The notes under the pieces: model-generated
The model's database searches: none
The model's input: the letters and a program-made list of their open reading frames with translations, nothing else
What the model was told of the DNA's origin: nothing
Made by a program: the position numbers and the translations under genes
NCBI RefSeq assembly: GCF_900115015.1
Contig: NZ_FOUZ01000002.1
Location: 248,001-312,000, forward strand
Direction: 5' to 3'
Source of the DNA: Algoriella xinjiangensis
Lineage (GTDB): Bacteria > Bacteroidota > Bacteroidia > Flavobacteriales > Weeksellaceae
Length of the DNA stretch: 64,000 nucleotides
Shown: in pieces, positions 51,063 through 60,150 of the stretch
How the letters are laid out: each line of letters opens with the position of its first letter
How positions within the stretch are numbered: position 1 is the stretch's first letter

Positions 51063-52928
51063 ATGAAATTTAAACTTACTCTACTTTTGGTTTTGACTAC
51101 TTTTTTAAGTTTTGGTCAAATCAAAGATTTTAAATTCGGAAAAGTTTCGGAACAAGAAATTAATTTGAAAGAAGTTTCTTTTGAGAAAGACGCAAATGCG
51201 GTTATTTTGTCCGAAGAAGGAAAAATAGATTTAACGCCTTCTAATTATTATTTGACAGTTAAAAGACGAATTAAAATTTTGACTGAAAAAGGAATTAATG
51301 AGGCAAATATTGAGTTAGATTATTACAGTAAAAGTAAAAACGAAAGTGTTTCGAATATAAAAGCCAATACAATAAATATTGAAAATGGTCAGCCAGTAAT
51401 TAGCTCTATTACTGATAAAGATGTTTTTGATGTACAAATAAATGAGTTGTATTCGTCAAAACGTTTTGCTTTGCCTAATGTAAAAATTGGTTCGATTATC
51501 GAGTATTCGTACACGAAAAATAGTCAACATAATTTTTCTATTGATGCATGGAATTTTCAGCACGAATTACCAACTTTATTCAGTGAATTTAAGTTGAATA
51601 ATCAAGCATATAATAATTTTTCTATCATAACAATTGGAGACGATTTAAATACAAAATATAAAGCAAAATCTGCGAGTACAACGACTTGGTTTTTAACTAA
51701 TATAGAAAGTTTTAATAAATTAAAATATGTTTATAATGCAGAAGATCAGAGTGAACGTATAAAATTACAAGCCGATAATTATCATACAGAAGGAGGAAAG
51801 AAAAATACATTAAGTGCTTGGAAAAGTTTGATATTAGATTTAAATAATGAATATGAGACTTATAGAAATCCATCTGCAATAAGAGATATTGCGCAAACGA
51901 TACCCAATGGAAAAGATGATGTTGAGACTTTAAAAAACATTGTTGATTACGTTGATAATAATGTGAAATGGAATAATTTTTACTCTATCATTCCGCGAAA
52001 ATCAAACAAAACTTTGTTGAAAGAAAAAGTTGGAACAACTGCAGATTTAAATTTATTATTAAACGAATTGCTTATTGCCAAAGGCTTTGATTCGTATATT
52101 ATTTTATATAGCACGCGCCAACACGGGCAAATAATGTTTGGTTATCCGTTTGTTAATCAATTTAATTCGGTTGTGACGGTTGCAAAGTTAAAAAATGGAC
52201 AAAGTATTATTTTAGATGCGTCGCAATTAAACAAAGAACAAGTAGAATTTGGACCAATTAATGCGTTTAACTATCATGGTATAGTGATACAAAAAGGTGA
52301 GCCTAATTTTGTGAAATTAAATCAAAAAATGTCGACTTACGAATCTGCATCAAGTTATCATTTTACAGATACTAAACTTGTTTTAAATCGTAAAGATAAT
52401 TTTGACGGATATTTTTACGATAAAGATGCAAAAGATGAAAATACATTAAAAAGATATGTGACAGAAAGTATGGATATACAGTTGGATGTAGAGAATGAAG
52501 AGAAAGTTGTCTACGACAAAAACATGTATACAAAAAGTTACAGAGCAGCGAGTAATAATGTTAAATCCCCGTTTTATACAGTAATTAATCCTTTGCGCGA
52601 ATTTTTGAAACAATATACTTTTGAGGATAAAAATCGTCAACGTAAAATAGAATTTCAGTTTCCATATTTATTTAATATTCAAACCAAAATTAAAATTCCA
52701 GAAGGTTACTCAGTTGTAATTGATGATACATTTAAAGCACATCATAAAATAGATTTAGGCTTAGAGTATTATCAAGAAGCAAAAATAAAAGACAATGTTT
52801 TAACTTTAATGATTCAATTTATTTTACCAGAAGGTGTTTACGAAGCAGATAAATACACTGTTTTGAAACAATTTTTTGAGAAAATAAAAACAGAATCTAC
52901 AAAAGAAGTTTTGATCAAGAAAAAATAA
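51063..52928 (+). CDS. Exported DUF3857 protein with degenerate transglutaminase-like domain
   Basis: 621 residues with signal peptide MKFKLTLLLVLTTFLSFG. The DUF3857 region covers about residues 40-200 (YYLTVKRRIKILTEKGINEANIEL, PNVKIGSIIEYSYT). A transglutaminase-like fold follows (about 270-400): IVDYVDNNVKWNNFYSIIPRKSN, KVGTTADLNLLLNELLIAKG. The usual catalytic Cys position holds Thr (GTTADLN) and the His region reads FNSVV, while the Asp (ILDAS) stays, so it is probably non-catalytic. The C-terminal part (about 450-621) is beta-rich. Exported; function unknown. Confidence 0.85.
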   Translation: MKFKLTLLLVLTTFLSFGQIKDFKFGKVSEQEINLKEVSFEKDANAVILSEEGKIDLTPSNYYLTVKRRIKILTEKGINEANIELDYYSKSKNESVSNIKANTINIENGQPVISSITDKDVFDVQINELYSSKRFALPNVKIGSIIEYSYTKNSQHNFSIDAWNFQHELPTLFSEFKLNNQAYNNFSIITIGDDLNTKYKAKSASTTTWFLTNIESFNKLKYVYNAEDQSERIKLQADNYHTEGGKKNTLSAWKSLILDLNNEYETYRNPSAIRDIAQTIPNGKDDVETLKNIVDYVDNNVKWNNFYSIIPRKSNKTLLKEKVGTTADLNLLLNELLIAKGFDSYIILYSTRQHGQIMFGYPFVNQFNSVVTVAKLKNGQSIILDASQLNKEQVEFGPINAFNYHGIVIQKGEPNFVKLNQKMSTYESASSYHFTDTKLVLNRKDNFDGYFYDKDAKDENTLKRYVTESMDIQLDVENEEKVVYDKNMYTKSYRAASNNVKSPFYTVINPLREFLKQYTFEDKNRQRKIEFQFPYLFNIQTKIKIPEGYSVVIDDTFKAHHKIDLGLEYYQEAKIKDNVLTLMIQFILPEGVYEADKYTVLKQFFEKIKTESTKEVLIKKK

Positions 52929-52951
52929 AAACAAATAAGCTAAATAGTAAG

Positions 52952-52979
52952 AAAACCACTTCAATCCGAAGTGGTTTTT
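52952..52979. terminator. Bidirectional terminator after the DUF3857 gene
   Basis: Eleven-base-pair stem AAAACCACTTC / GAAGTGGTTTT, loop AATCC, T-run. It also serves the convergent LuxE-like gene, whose stop is 4 bp away. Confidence 0.88.
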
Positions 52980-52982
52980 CAT

Positions 52983-53966
52983 TTATTCAATAACCAATAA
53001 ATTACAACCTCTGACGTCCGAATGATCAAAACGTCCCAAGATTTCGAATTGATTATGTGTTATTTTTTTTCCTAAATCATCTGTTGCTATAAAACTAATT
53101 GAATTGTAATTTGCCAAATCAATCACATTTACTCCGCCCGTTTTTCCCTCTTCTACATATTTGAAAGGATCTTCGGTTTCGCGAATCAAAATTCGCATCC
53201 AATTAGGCGATTTAAACGTCAAATCACCACGCGAATAACCTTGCGAAAGCAATTCTGTCATTCCATATTCAGAGTGGATTTCTTCAGTTCCAAAACCATT
53301 TTTTAAAATAGTATGCAATTCTTGGCGCGTAATTTCTTTTTTACGACCTTTCATTCCGCCCGTTTCCATCACAATTGTATGCTCAAGCTGCATTTTATAT
53401 TCTTCTACAAAATCTAACAAAGCAAACGAAACTCCGATTAGAATAGCTTTTTTACCCGTTTTTTCGTGTGCTACAAGATTTTCGTACAATTCATCATGAT
53501 TGTACAAATAAAATCCACTTTGATCGCTTCCAGATTTCTCAATCCAATATTCAACCATATCAATCAAAGACGAACCTGTTCGTTCTAAATACGAAGGCAA
53601 AAGCGCAAATATTGTATAATCGGAAAGCGGTCCGTAAAATTGTTCAAAACATTTTTCTAAACTATAATGATACAACGCCAAATCGGTAACCAAATGTTTG
53701 CTTGTCAACGTACCAGTTGTTCCTGAGCTTGAAAATATTTTTTCGACAGGACGATTACCTGAAATAATTTCAAACTTTTTAAAAAACTGAATTGGTAAAA
53801 AAGGAATTTCGTTGGTGTGTTGTATTTTTTTGTAATCAACATTCAAGAAATTTAGAAAGTTTTTATACACTTCATTTTCTTGCGCTTGATAACGGAAAAC
53901 TTCCAACGCTACGCTTTGAAAATCTTCTTCGGATTGAATAGAAAAAATTTGCTTTGAATCAAACAT
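52983..53966 (-). CDS. LuxE-like acyl-protein synthetase family protein
   Basis: 327 residues of the LuxE (acyl-protein synthetase) family, part of the adenylating superfamily, which activates a fatty acid and transfers it to a thiol. Motifs are FSSSGTTGTLTSKH (phosphate-binding loop), ETGGMKGRKKEITRQEL and SEYGMTELLSQGYSRG (adenylate motif), then ATDDLGKKITH. LuxC and other lux genes are absent, so there is no bioluminescence operon. Bacteroidota commonly carry a stand-alone copy. The role is presumably acyl activation for lipid or polysaccharide modification; uncertain. Confidence 0.88.
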   Translation of the reverse strand: MFDSKQIFSIQSEEDFQSVALEVFRYQAQENEVYKNFLNFLNVDYKKIQHTNEIPFLPIQFFKKFEIISGNRPVEKIFSSSGTTGTLTSKHLVTDLALYHYSLEKCFEQFYGPLSDYTIFALLPSYLERTGSSLIDMVEYWIEKSGSDQSGFYLYNHDELYENLVAHEKTGKKAILIGVSFALLDFVEEYKMQLEHTIVMETGGMKGRKKEITRQELHTILKNGFGTEEIHSEYGMTELLSQGYSRGDLTFKSPNWMRILIRETEDPFKYVEEGKTGGVNVIDLANYNSISFIATDDLGKKITHNQFEILGRFDHSDVRGCNLLVIE

Positions 53967-53970
53967 TTTG

Positions 53971-53978
53971 CAAAATTA
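53971..53978 (-). promoter_or_regulatory. -7 element of the LuxE-like gene, likely leaderless
   Basis: TAATTTTG on the minus strand, ending 4 bp before the ATG at 53966, so the transcript would have little or no leader. Confidence 0.45.
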
Positions 53979-54010
53979 CAAAATAGAGTAGAAGGGAACG
54001 AATTTTAAGT

Positions 54011-54529
54011 TTAAAACCATTCAATAATTTTTATGATACCAAGAATTAATAACAGAACAATAAAAATTATAATTATAAGAAATAGATATATAATAAGTCT
54101 ATCTTTAGACGTCTCTTTATATTCTATAAGGTTTTTTTGATTTTTTTTTTTTTGAAAATTAGGAACTGTTTTCGTTTTTTCTAAACTATTTTTTTCCAGT
54201 TCTTTTAAAATAGTTTGTTGATTTATAGATAATTTATTTTTATCTCCACGAAAAACAATGTCTTTTAAAATTTGATTACCAGAATTATTTACTGAATTTT
54301 TATAAATTTCAATACATTTTGAAATTTCAGGATTTATGGTTTCGGATAATATCCAAAACTTACCAGCTTCATCATAAAAACCACTTTGATAATATAAATC
54401 AGCAAGTTGATTTCTTAAGTTTAATTCATCAGGATACTCATTGATAAGATTTCTTAGACGCAAAGTTGCTTTATATTTTCGTCCTTCTTTAATGTCAAAA
54501 TCAATTTTAGAAAATAAATCATTTTGCAT
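54011..54529 (-). CDS. Small TPR-like protein with C-terminal membrane anchor
   Basis: 172 residues. The N-terminal 75 residues form two helical TPR-like hairpins (GRKYKATLRLRNLINEYPDELNLRNQLADLY, YQSGFYDEAGKFWILS), a pattern like DUF6584. A Lys/Asn/Glu-rich linker follows, and one hydrophobic segment at about 147-168 (LFLIIIIFIVLLLILGIIKII) ends the chain. It is thus a tail-anchored protein with the helical domain in the cytoplasm. It lies between the LuxE-like and Na/Pi genes on the same strand, 37 bp after the Na/Pi gene, possibly cotranscribed with it. Confidence 0.7.
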   Translation of the reverse strand: MQNDLFSKIDFDIKEGRKYKATLRLRNLINEYPDELNLRNQLADLYYQSGFYDEAGKFWILSETINPEISKCIEIYKNSVNNSGNQILKDIVFRGDKNKLSINQQTILKELEKNSLEKTKTVPNFQKKKNQKNLIEYKETSKDRLIIYLFLIIIIFIVLLLILGIIKIIEWF

Positions 54530-54566
54530 AACATAATTTTTATGATTAACTCAAACTTACAAATAA

Positions 54567-56213
54567 TTACTGATTTTTTAATTTCACAATTGTTTTATTG
54601 GCTTTGTAAAGATGATCGCCTAAGATTTCATAATTCTGAATTAAATCTTTATAAAATAATGCACTTGTAGTTAAAAGTTTCTCTTTTTCGATGGTTTTCA
54701 TCAAATTAGATTCCGCTTCTTTATAAATTGTATTGATTGATTTTTCGATAAATTCTGCTTGTTTAATCGAAACTTCTTCTTGTGTTTCGTTCAAATTTTG
54801 ATTTAAAATTCGAGTTGCTTGATCTAAATATTCCTGAAATTCTACCAAATAAGTTCTCATTTTGGGTGTAAAATAACTATTTGTCATACGTCGACGACGA
54901 TGAATAGAGGAAATTTTAATCGCAATATCGCCAACACTTTCTAAATGATGACAAAGCGTTATCAATTGATGAATGGCCAATGTGTTTTCGTTTGGCAAAT
55001 CTAAATCGGCAATTTCATTCAAAAATTCATTCACTTCGCGCTCCAATTGATCACCTTCTTTCTCTAATTCTAAAATTCGTTCACGAAAAACCAATATTTT
55101 CTCTTCGTCACTTTCCGTAATCATTCGTCCAAGCGTATAAATTGTTTGCTTGGTTGTAGTTGCTAATTTGATTAATTTTTTATTGGCTTCGTTTTTATAT
55201 AGGTCTGAATTTGTACCAAAAGGAATTGCAAAAAATTCGACTCTTTTTTCTGTATTATTAAACGAAAAATATTTTTTCTGACAATAAAAAGCCAAACGAT
55301 TTACAACTGGTGTAAAAAGAAGAACACCAACAAGATTTGTAATCGTATCAAACGTAATAAGTTGTACGGCAAGATTTGTAGAAATATAATCTCCAATAAA
55401 AGTGAGTAATAATTTACCTAAAAACAAGAAAATTAAGGCAACTATTACATTAAAAAATGTATGAAATGCAGCAACAACTTTGGTGTATTTATCGCCAATT
55501 GCGGCAACTAAATGCGCGGTAAAAGTTGTTCCGATATTTGCACCTAAAACAATCATTGCAGCCAATTCTATCGGTAAACCTTTGCTTGCTAATAAGATTG
55601 AAATTGTGATGGATGCAGATGAAAAATGAACTAAAACAGTTAATAATATACCAAAAACAATAAAAAGTAAATTGGTTAATAAACCGTAATTAGAAAGGTG
55701 TTGAAAAAATTCTTGTAATTTTTGATGACTCTCAATTGATGGTAAAAAGTTTTTTAGAAAATATAAAGCTAAAAACAACAACGAAAGCGAAAATAATATT
55801 CCACCAATTTTTCGTTGATTTCGTTTTTTAGACAGATAAAACGGAAAAGCAACTAAAATAAGTGGTAACGCAATTTGTACCAAATCAAACTGCATTCCGA
55901 GATATACCAACCATAAAGTAAGCGTTGTCCCAATGTTTGCGCCCAATATTAATCCAAATGCTTTACGTAGATTAATCAATCCTGCATTCACAAAACCTAA
56001 TATAAATACGCTGGCTGCCGAAGACGATTGTATGGCAGTTGTAAAAATGGTACCCGTAACAATTGTAGAAAAATTGTTTTTGGTTAATTTATTTAAAGTG
56101 CGTTTAAAATTAGATCCAGATAATGCTTGTAAATTTTCGCTTAATAATTTTATTGCAAAAATAAACAAAGCGATTGCTCCGAAAAGTTGTAATATTAGGA
56201 TTAAAAGATGCAT
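54567..56213 (-). CDS. Na/Pi cotransporter family protein with PhoU-like domain
   Basis: Membrane transporter of 548 residues in the NptA/YjbB family, moving phosphate with sodium. The two inverted repeats carry TAIQSSSAASVFILGF with LILGANIGTTLTL, and HFSSASITISILLAS with IVLGANIGTTFTA, the QSSSA and GANIGTT signatures of both halves. About ten transmembrane segments lie in residues 1-310. The C-terminal 220 residues are a PhoU-like helical domain (VFRERILELEKEGDQLEREVNEFL and LCHHLESVGDIAIKIS). A -7 element (TATTTTTG, minus, 56232-56239) precedes it. Confidence 0.93.
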   Translation of the reverse strand: MHLLILILQLFGAIALFIFAIKLLSENLQALSGSNFKRTLNKLTKNNFSTIVTGTIFTTAIQSSSAASVFILGFVNAGLINLRKAFGLILGANIGTTLTLWLVYLGMQFDLVQIALPLILVAFPFYLSKKRNQRKIGGILFSLSLLFLALYFLKNFLPSIESHQKLQEFFQHLSNYGLLTNLLFIVFGILLTVLVHFSSASITISILLASKGLPIELAAMIVLGANIGTTFTAHLVAAIGDKYTKVVAAFHTFFNVIVALIFLFLGKLLLTFIGDYISTNLAVQLITFDTITNLVGVLLFTPVVNRLAFYCQKKYFSFNNTEKRVEFFAIPFGTNSDLYKNEANKKLIKLATTTKQTIYTLGRMITESDEEKILVFRERILELEKEGDQLEREVNEFLNEIADLDLPNENTLAIHQLITLCHHLESVGDIAIKISSIHRRRRMTNSYFTPKMRTYLVEFQEYLDQATRILNQNLNETQEEVSIKQAEFIEKSINTIYKEAESNLMKTIEKEKLLTTSALFYKDLIQNYEILGDHLYKANKTIVKLKNQ

Positions 56214-56231
56214 TTATTAATTATTGAGCAC

Positions 56232-56239
56232 AAAAATAG
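56232..56239 (-). promoter_or_regulatory. -7 element of the Na/Pi cotransporter gene
   Basis: TATTTTTG on the minus strand, 18 bp before the ATG. Confidence 0.55.
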
Positions 56240-56378
56240 GGACTCTTATGTAAATAGAATATTATCTTTTTAGGTTTTATTGAAAAAAACTTAAAAACTT
56301 TTTCTAAATCTAAAATTCTGATTTTCAAAATCGAAGTAACAAAAAGTGAAAAACTTCTACTTTTTTTTTGAAAAACAT

Positions 56379-56409
56379 TTGCGAGTTTCGAAAAACTGCC
56401 CTAATATTG
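56379..56409 (+). promoter_or_regulatory. Promoter of the Thr/Tyr tRNA cluster
   Basis: TTG at 56379-56381, 20-bp spacer, TAATATTG at 56402-56409 (one mismatch to TAnnTTTG). It leaves a leader of about 75 nt before the first tRNA. The 277-bp space 56214-56490 otherwise shows no gene. Confidence 0.55.
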
Positions 56410-56490
56410 CACCACGAAAAAGGAACAATTGCCTTTAATGGTTTTTAAAGTTCTTGTTTTCAATTTGACATTTCAAAAAAGAAAATTTTT

Positions 56491-56564
56491 GCCGATGTAG
56501 CTCAGTTGGCCAGAGCAGCTGATTTGTAATCAGCAGGTCGTGGGTTCGAATCCCTCCATCGGCT
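56491..56564 (+). tRNA. tRNA-Thr (TGT), copy 1
   Basis: 74 nt; acceptor GCCGATG/CATCGGC, anticodon arm GCTGA-TT-TGT-AA-TCAGC, discriminator T, no encoded CCA. Confidence 0.98.
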
Positions 56565-56582
56565 CAGCAAAAATATAAGGTT

Positions 56583-56664
56583 GGGGAGATACTCAAGCGG
56601 CCAACGAGGACGGACTGTAAATCCGTTGGTTTCACCTTCGCAGGTTCGAATCCTGCTCTCCCCA
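56583..56664 (+). tRNA. tRNA-Tyr (GTA), copy 1
   Basis: 82 nt with a long variable arm (TTGGTTTCACCTTCG region); acceptor GGGGAGA/TCTCCCC, anticodon loop CT-GTA-AA, discriminator A. Confidence 0.98.
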
Positions 56665-56670
56665 CAAATT

Positions 56671-56744
56671 GCCGATGTAGCTCAGTTGGCCAGAGCAGCT
56701 GATTTGTAATCAGCAGGTCGTGGGTTCGAATCCCTCCATCGGCT
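56671..56744 (+). tRNA. tRNA-Thr (TGT), copy 2
   Basis: Identical to copy 1; only 6 bp after tRNA-Tyr 1. Confidence 0.98.
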
Positions 56745-56780
56745 CGAAAGTTTATATTTACTTTAAAAAAATAAAAAATT

Positions 56781-56854
56781 GCCGATGTAGCTCAGTTGGC
56801 CAGAGCAGCTGATTTGTAATCAGCAGGTCGTGGGTTCGAATCCCTCCATCGGCT
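56781..56854 (+). tRNA. tRNA-Thr (TGT), copy 3
   Basis: Identical to copies 1 and 2. Confidence 0.98.
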
Positions 56855-56884
56855 CGTTCTTTTTTGAAAAAACTTTATAAGGTT

Positions 56885-56966
56885 GGGGAGATACTCAAGC
56901 GGCCAACGAGGACGGACTGTAAATCCGTTGGTTTCACCTTCGCAGGTTCGAATCCTGCTCTCCCCA
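56885..56966 (+). tRNA. tRNA-Tyr (GTA), copy 2
   Basis: Identical to tRNA-Tyr 1; end of the cluster. Confidence 0.98.
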
Positions 56967-57045
56967 CAAATAAATCATTATTTTTTTTAGTTTTAAAATG
57001 TAGTTCAATTAAATATTGAATGAATTTTTAATTTATGTGATACAT

Positions 57046-57074
57046 CAAAAAAAAGCCCTTTTTTAAGGACTTTT
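57046..57074 (-). terminator. Terminator after mtnN
   Basis: On the minus strand stem AAAAGTCCTT / AAGGGCTTTT (one wobble) with AAAA loop and a T-run; it touches the mtnN stop codon. Confidence 0.75.
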
Positions 57075-57832
57075 TACTTGATGATATTTTTAATGATTTC
57101 TATCGAATATACATTTGATATTTTCTCGATAAAACTCTGAAAATCTATTGTAGAATGATCATCTGCTTGATCAGAAATAGTTCGGATTATGATAAAAGGA
57201 ATTCCAAATTCGTAACAAACTTGTGCTACTGCAGCGCCTTCCATTTCGACACATAAAACATTTTTTATATTAGCTTGTAGTTTTTCTTTTTGAGTATTTG
57301 TAGAGAAAAATAAATCTCCAGAACCAATTAAACCAACATGTAATTGTGGTTGATGTATGTTAAACTTATTTAAATCTTTATCCGATATTACTTGGTGTAA
57401 ATGTTGTTGCTCTAAGAGCTCTAAAATTGCCGTTTTAGCTAATTCTAATTTATCAGTATCGGCATCAAAATAAGCTTTACCCAAAAGAGGTATTTCGTAT
57501 GCAGGAAACAAAGGTTGCGCGTTCATATCATGTTGTATTAAACTTTGACCTAATACAATATCGCCTATTTTTAGAGAAGAATCTATTCCGCCCGCAACAC
57601 CCGTAAAAATTAATTCGGTAATTTTAAATTCTAAAATTAAAGTAGAAACAGTAGTTGCGGCTGCAACTTTACCAATGCGAGAGTAAACAACAACAACGTT
57701 TTGATTGTTTAAAAGGCCTGTATAATACGTTCTTTTTCCAATCCTATGTTCTTGTTTATCGGTTAATAAGCTAACTACTCCGTTTATTTCTTCGGGAATA
57801 GCGCCCATTATACCTATAATTTTATTGCTCAT
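57074..57832 (-). CDS. mtnN: 5'-methylthioadenosine/S-adenosylhomocysteine nucleosidase
   Basis: Hydrolyses MTA and SAH to adenine plus the thio-ribose product, clearing SAM by-products; 252 residues. Seen: IIGIMGAIPEEINGVVSLL (catalytic Glu near residue 14 of EE), TGVAGGIDSSLKIGDIVLG, VEMEGAAVAQVCYEFGIPFIIIRTISDQADD with catalytic Asp near the end. A near-consensus -7 (TAACTTCG on the minus strand, 57850-57857) lies 18 bp upstream. Single-gene unit. The 219-bp space between it and the YceI gene holds only the two divergent promoters. Confidence 0.95.
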   Translation of the reverse strand: MSNKIIGIMGAIPEEINGVVSLLTDKQEHRIGKRTYYTGLLNNQNVVVVYSRIGKVAAATTVSTLILEFKITELIFTGVAGGIDSSLKIGDIVLGQSLIQHDMNAQPLFPAYEIPLLGKAYFDADTDKLELAKTAILELLEQQHLHQVISDKDLNKFNIHQPQLHVGLIGSGDLFFSTNTQKEKLQANIKNVLCVEMEGAAVAQVCYEFGIPFIIIRTISDQADDHSTIDFQSFIEKISNVYSIEIIKNIIK

Positions 57833-58002
57833 TATTTTTTATTTGAGGACGAAGTTAACCAATTATTTTCTGTATTTATAGACGGAGCAATAAATCTCAT
57901 ATACTAAAATAAAAGGTAAACAAATGATAATCAAACAAGTGTTTAGCAGATTCTTAATCATTTAACAAATGTATAAAATTTTTCGAATATGTTAAGAATC
58001 AA

Positions 58003-58034
58003 TTGTGTAATCGATTTTGCATGTTGTACTTTTG
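58003..58034 (+). promoter_or_regulatory. Promoter of the YceI lipoprotein gene
   Basis: TTG at 58003-58005, 21-bp spacer, TACTTTTG at 58027-58034, 18 bp before the ATG. Confidence 0.72.
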
Positions 58035-58051
58035 CTGGATAAAAGTTTGAA

Positions 58052-58708
58052 ATGAAAAAATTGAATATGGCACTTGCAATTTGCGTTGCAATGTCTATGT
58101 ACAGTTGTACAAATAAAACAGAAGAAAAAGTAGAAACGACAGAGGTAAAAGAGGTTTCTACAACAACAGAAGAAGCAACTGAGATTGTGGAAGGTGTAAT
58201 TCGTAAATCATCTGTAGAATGGACAGCTTACAAAACGACAGAAAAAGTTGGTGTAACAGGACATTTTGATGTTGTTTTGGTAAAAGATGCCAAAGAAGAT
58301 GGTAAAACGCCGCAAGAAGTTTTAGAAGGCGCAAATATTATTGCAATTGTACCGTCGTTAAATTCGGATCAAATTGATAGAGATCAAAAATTGAAAGATA
58401 TTTTGTTCGGAAATATGATTGATACAAAAGAAATAAAAGGTCAATTACATTTTCGTGACGGTAAAACATATTTAAATTTAACTTTAAACAAAGCGTCAAA
58501 AGAGTACGAAGTAAAATCTACTTTTGAGAACAATGTTTTTACGATTGATGGAACAATAGATTTGTTAGATTTTAATGCATCTAAAGCTTTAGAAGCGTTA
58601 AATCAGGCGTGTTTAGAATTGCATAAAGGTGCTGATGGAGTTTCGAAAACATGGAGCGAAGTTCATATAAAAGGACAAGTAGAATTTAGCGAAGGTTTCG
58701 GTAAATAA
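58052..58708 (+). CDS. YceI-family lipoprotein
   Basis: Lipoprotein of 218 residues: lipobox AMSMYSC gives Cys19, then a Glu/Thr/Val-rich linker to about residue 48. The YceI-like domain (about 55-216) begins SVEWTAYKTTEKVGVTGHFDVV and runs through IDRDQKLKDILFGNMIDTKEIKG, STFENNVFTIDGTIDLLDF to SEVHIKGQVEFSEGFG. YceI folds as a lipocalin-like barrel that binds isoprenoids; the ligand is unknown. It acts in the envelope. A terminator at 58732 ends the gene. Confidence 0.88.
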   Translation: MKKLNMALAICVAMSMYSCTNKTEEKVETTEVKEVSTTTEEATEIVEGVIRKSSVEWTAYKTTEKVGVTGHFDVVLVKDAKEDGKTPQEVLEGANIIAIVPSLNSDQIDRDQKLKDILFGNMIDTKEIKGQLHFRDGKTYLNLTLNKASKEYEVKSTFENNVFTIDGTIDLLDFNASKALEALNQACLELHKGADGVSKTWSEVHIKGQVEFSEGFGK

Positions 58709-58731
58709 TTAAATATACTTCTATAAATAAC

Positions 58732-58763
58732 AAAAAAATCACCTCATTTGAGGTGATTTTTTT
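58732..58763. terminator. Bidirectional terminator between YceI and mpl genes
   Basis: Eleven-base-pair stem AAAATCACCTC / GAGGTGATTTT, loop ATTT, A- and T-runs on both sides. Confidence 0.9.
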
Positions 58764-58779
58764 ATTTGATATTATAATT

Positions 58780-60132
58780 TTAAGCTTTAAATAAATCATT
58801 CAAATGAACTCCACCGAAGTTACCCGAACTCATCATCAAAAATATTTTATCTTTTTTATCTAAACTTTCAATATACGTTTTTAACTCTTCACCATTAGTA
58901 AAAACTAAAATTGTATCATCTCCAAAAGCTTTTTTAATATCCTCTGGCGAAATCATTTCCATGCGTTTTATTTCTAACGCTTCTGGGCTGTACATCACAA
59001 TTTTAATGTCCGCTTTGTCTAACGCTCCTTTATACTGAACTAAAAACTCAGGATTTAAAGAAGAATACGTGTGTATTTCTAAACATCCAACAACCGTTTT
59101 GTCTTGGTATTGCTCTTTTACCGCATTGGTTACCGAAGTTACTTTGCTTGGCGCATGTGCAAAATCTTTATACGCAACAAAATCAGTAGTACGATTAATT
59201 AATTCTAAACGCTTAGAAGCACCTTTGAATGATTGAATTGCTTCATTAAAATCATCATCCATTACACCTAATTGTTTGCAAATAGCGCGCGCACCTTCTA
59301 AATTCATCAAATTATGATTTCCAAAAACTTCTAACGGAATTGGACCATTTTCTGTTTCGATAAATGTAATTCCGTTATCAATAAAATGTGCTGGTAAATG
59401 ATATGGAAATTTCTTGATTGCTTTTTCAGTTTCTTCTACAACTTTTACAACCTCTTCGTCGGTTTCATTAAAAATTAATGCGCCACCATCTACAATAGAT
59501 TCTACAAATTTTGAGAACTGAGAAGTGTAATCTGCAAATGTTGGAAAAACATTGATGTGATCCCACGCAATACCAGAAATCAAGGCAATATTTGGCTGAT
59601 ACAATAAAAATTTAGAACGACGATCTAAGGCAGATGATAAATATTCGTCACCTTCCATAATCATAAATTCGTTGTCGTCCGTTAATTTTACCATTACATC
59701 AAAACCGTCTAATTGCGCACCAACCATATAATCAACGTCAATATTGTGATAATGTAAAACATGTAAAATCATCGATGTAATCGTCGTTTTTCCATGAGAA
59801 CCACCAATTACAATACGCGTTTTATCTTTTGATTGCTCGTATAAATATTCTGGATAAGAATAGATTTTTAAACCTAATTCTTGCGCTTTTAGCATTTCAG
59901 GATTATCCGCATGCGCGTGCATTCCTAAAATAACAGCATCCAAATCTGTCGTAATTTTTTCTGGAAACCAACCCATTTCTTCAGGTAAAATTCCACGTTG
60001 ATCTAAACGTGTTTTAGAAGGTTCGAAAATTGCATCATCAGAACCTGTTACTTGGTATCCTTTTTCGTGTAAAGCGATGGCTAAATTGTGCATTGCACTA
60101 CCACCGATAGCTATAAAATGAACTTTTTTCAT
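58780..60132 (-). CDS. mpl: UDP-MurNAc:L-alanyl-gamma-D-Glu-meso-DAP ligase
   Basis: Mur-ligase that reattaches the recycled tripeptide to UDP-MurNAc, 450 residues. Seen: KKVHFIAIGGSAMHNLAIAL (nucleotide loop), VIGGSHGKTTITSMI (ATP loop), AWDHINVFPTF, GNHNLMNLEGARAICKQLG and FAHAPSKVTSVTNAVKEQY. The overall length and DDAIFEPSKTRLDQRGI near the start fit Mpl rather than MurC. It is the last gene of the NUDIX-plsC-mpl operon (gaps of 18 bp), and completes wall recycling with NamZ. Confidence 0.93.
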   Translation of the reverse strand: MKKVHFIAIGGSAMHNLAIALHEKGYQVTGSDDAIFEPSKTRLDQRGILPEEMGWFPEKITTDLDAVILGMHAHADNPEMLKAQELGLKIYSYPEYLYEQSKDKTRIVIGGSHGKTTITSMILHVLHYHNIDVDYMVGAQLDGFDVMVKLTDDNEFMIMEGDEYLSSALDRRSKFLLYQPNIALISGIAWDHINVFPTFADYTSQFSKFVESIVDGGALIFNETDEEVVKVVEETEKAIKKFPYHLPAHFIDNGITFIETENGPIPLEVFGNHNLMNLEGARAICKQLGVMDDDFNEAIQSFKGASKRLELINRTTDFVAYKDFAHAPSKVTSVTNAVKEQYQDKTVVGCLEIHTYSSLNPEFLVQYKGALDKADIKIVMYSPEALEIKRMEMISPEDIKKAFGDDTILVFTNGEELKTYIESLDKKDKIFLMMSSGNFGGVHLNDLFKA

Positions 60133-60150
60133 TTTGAATTGTATACTATT

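Noticed and set aside
52983-53966. Bioluminescence (lux) locus
   Set aside because: Only a LuxE-family protein is present, with no luxA, B, C or D; stand-alone LuxE-like proteins are common in Bacteroidota.
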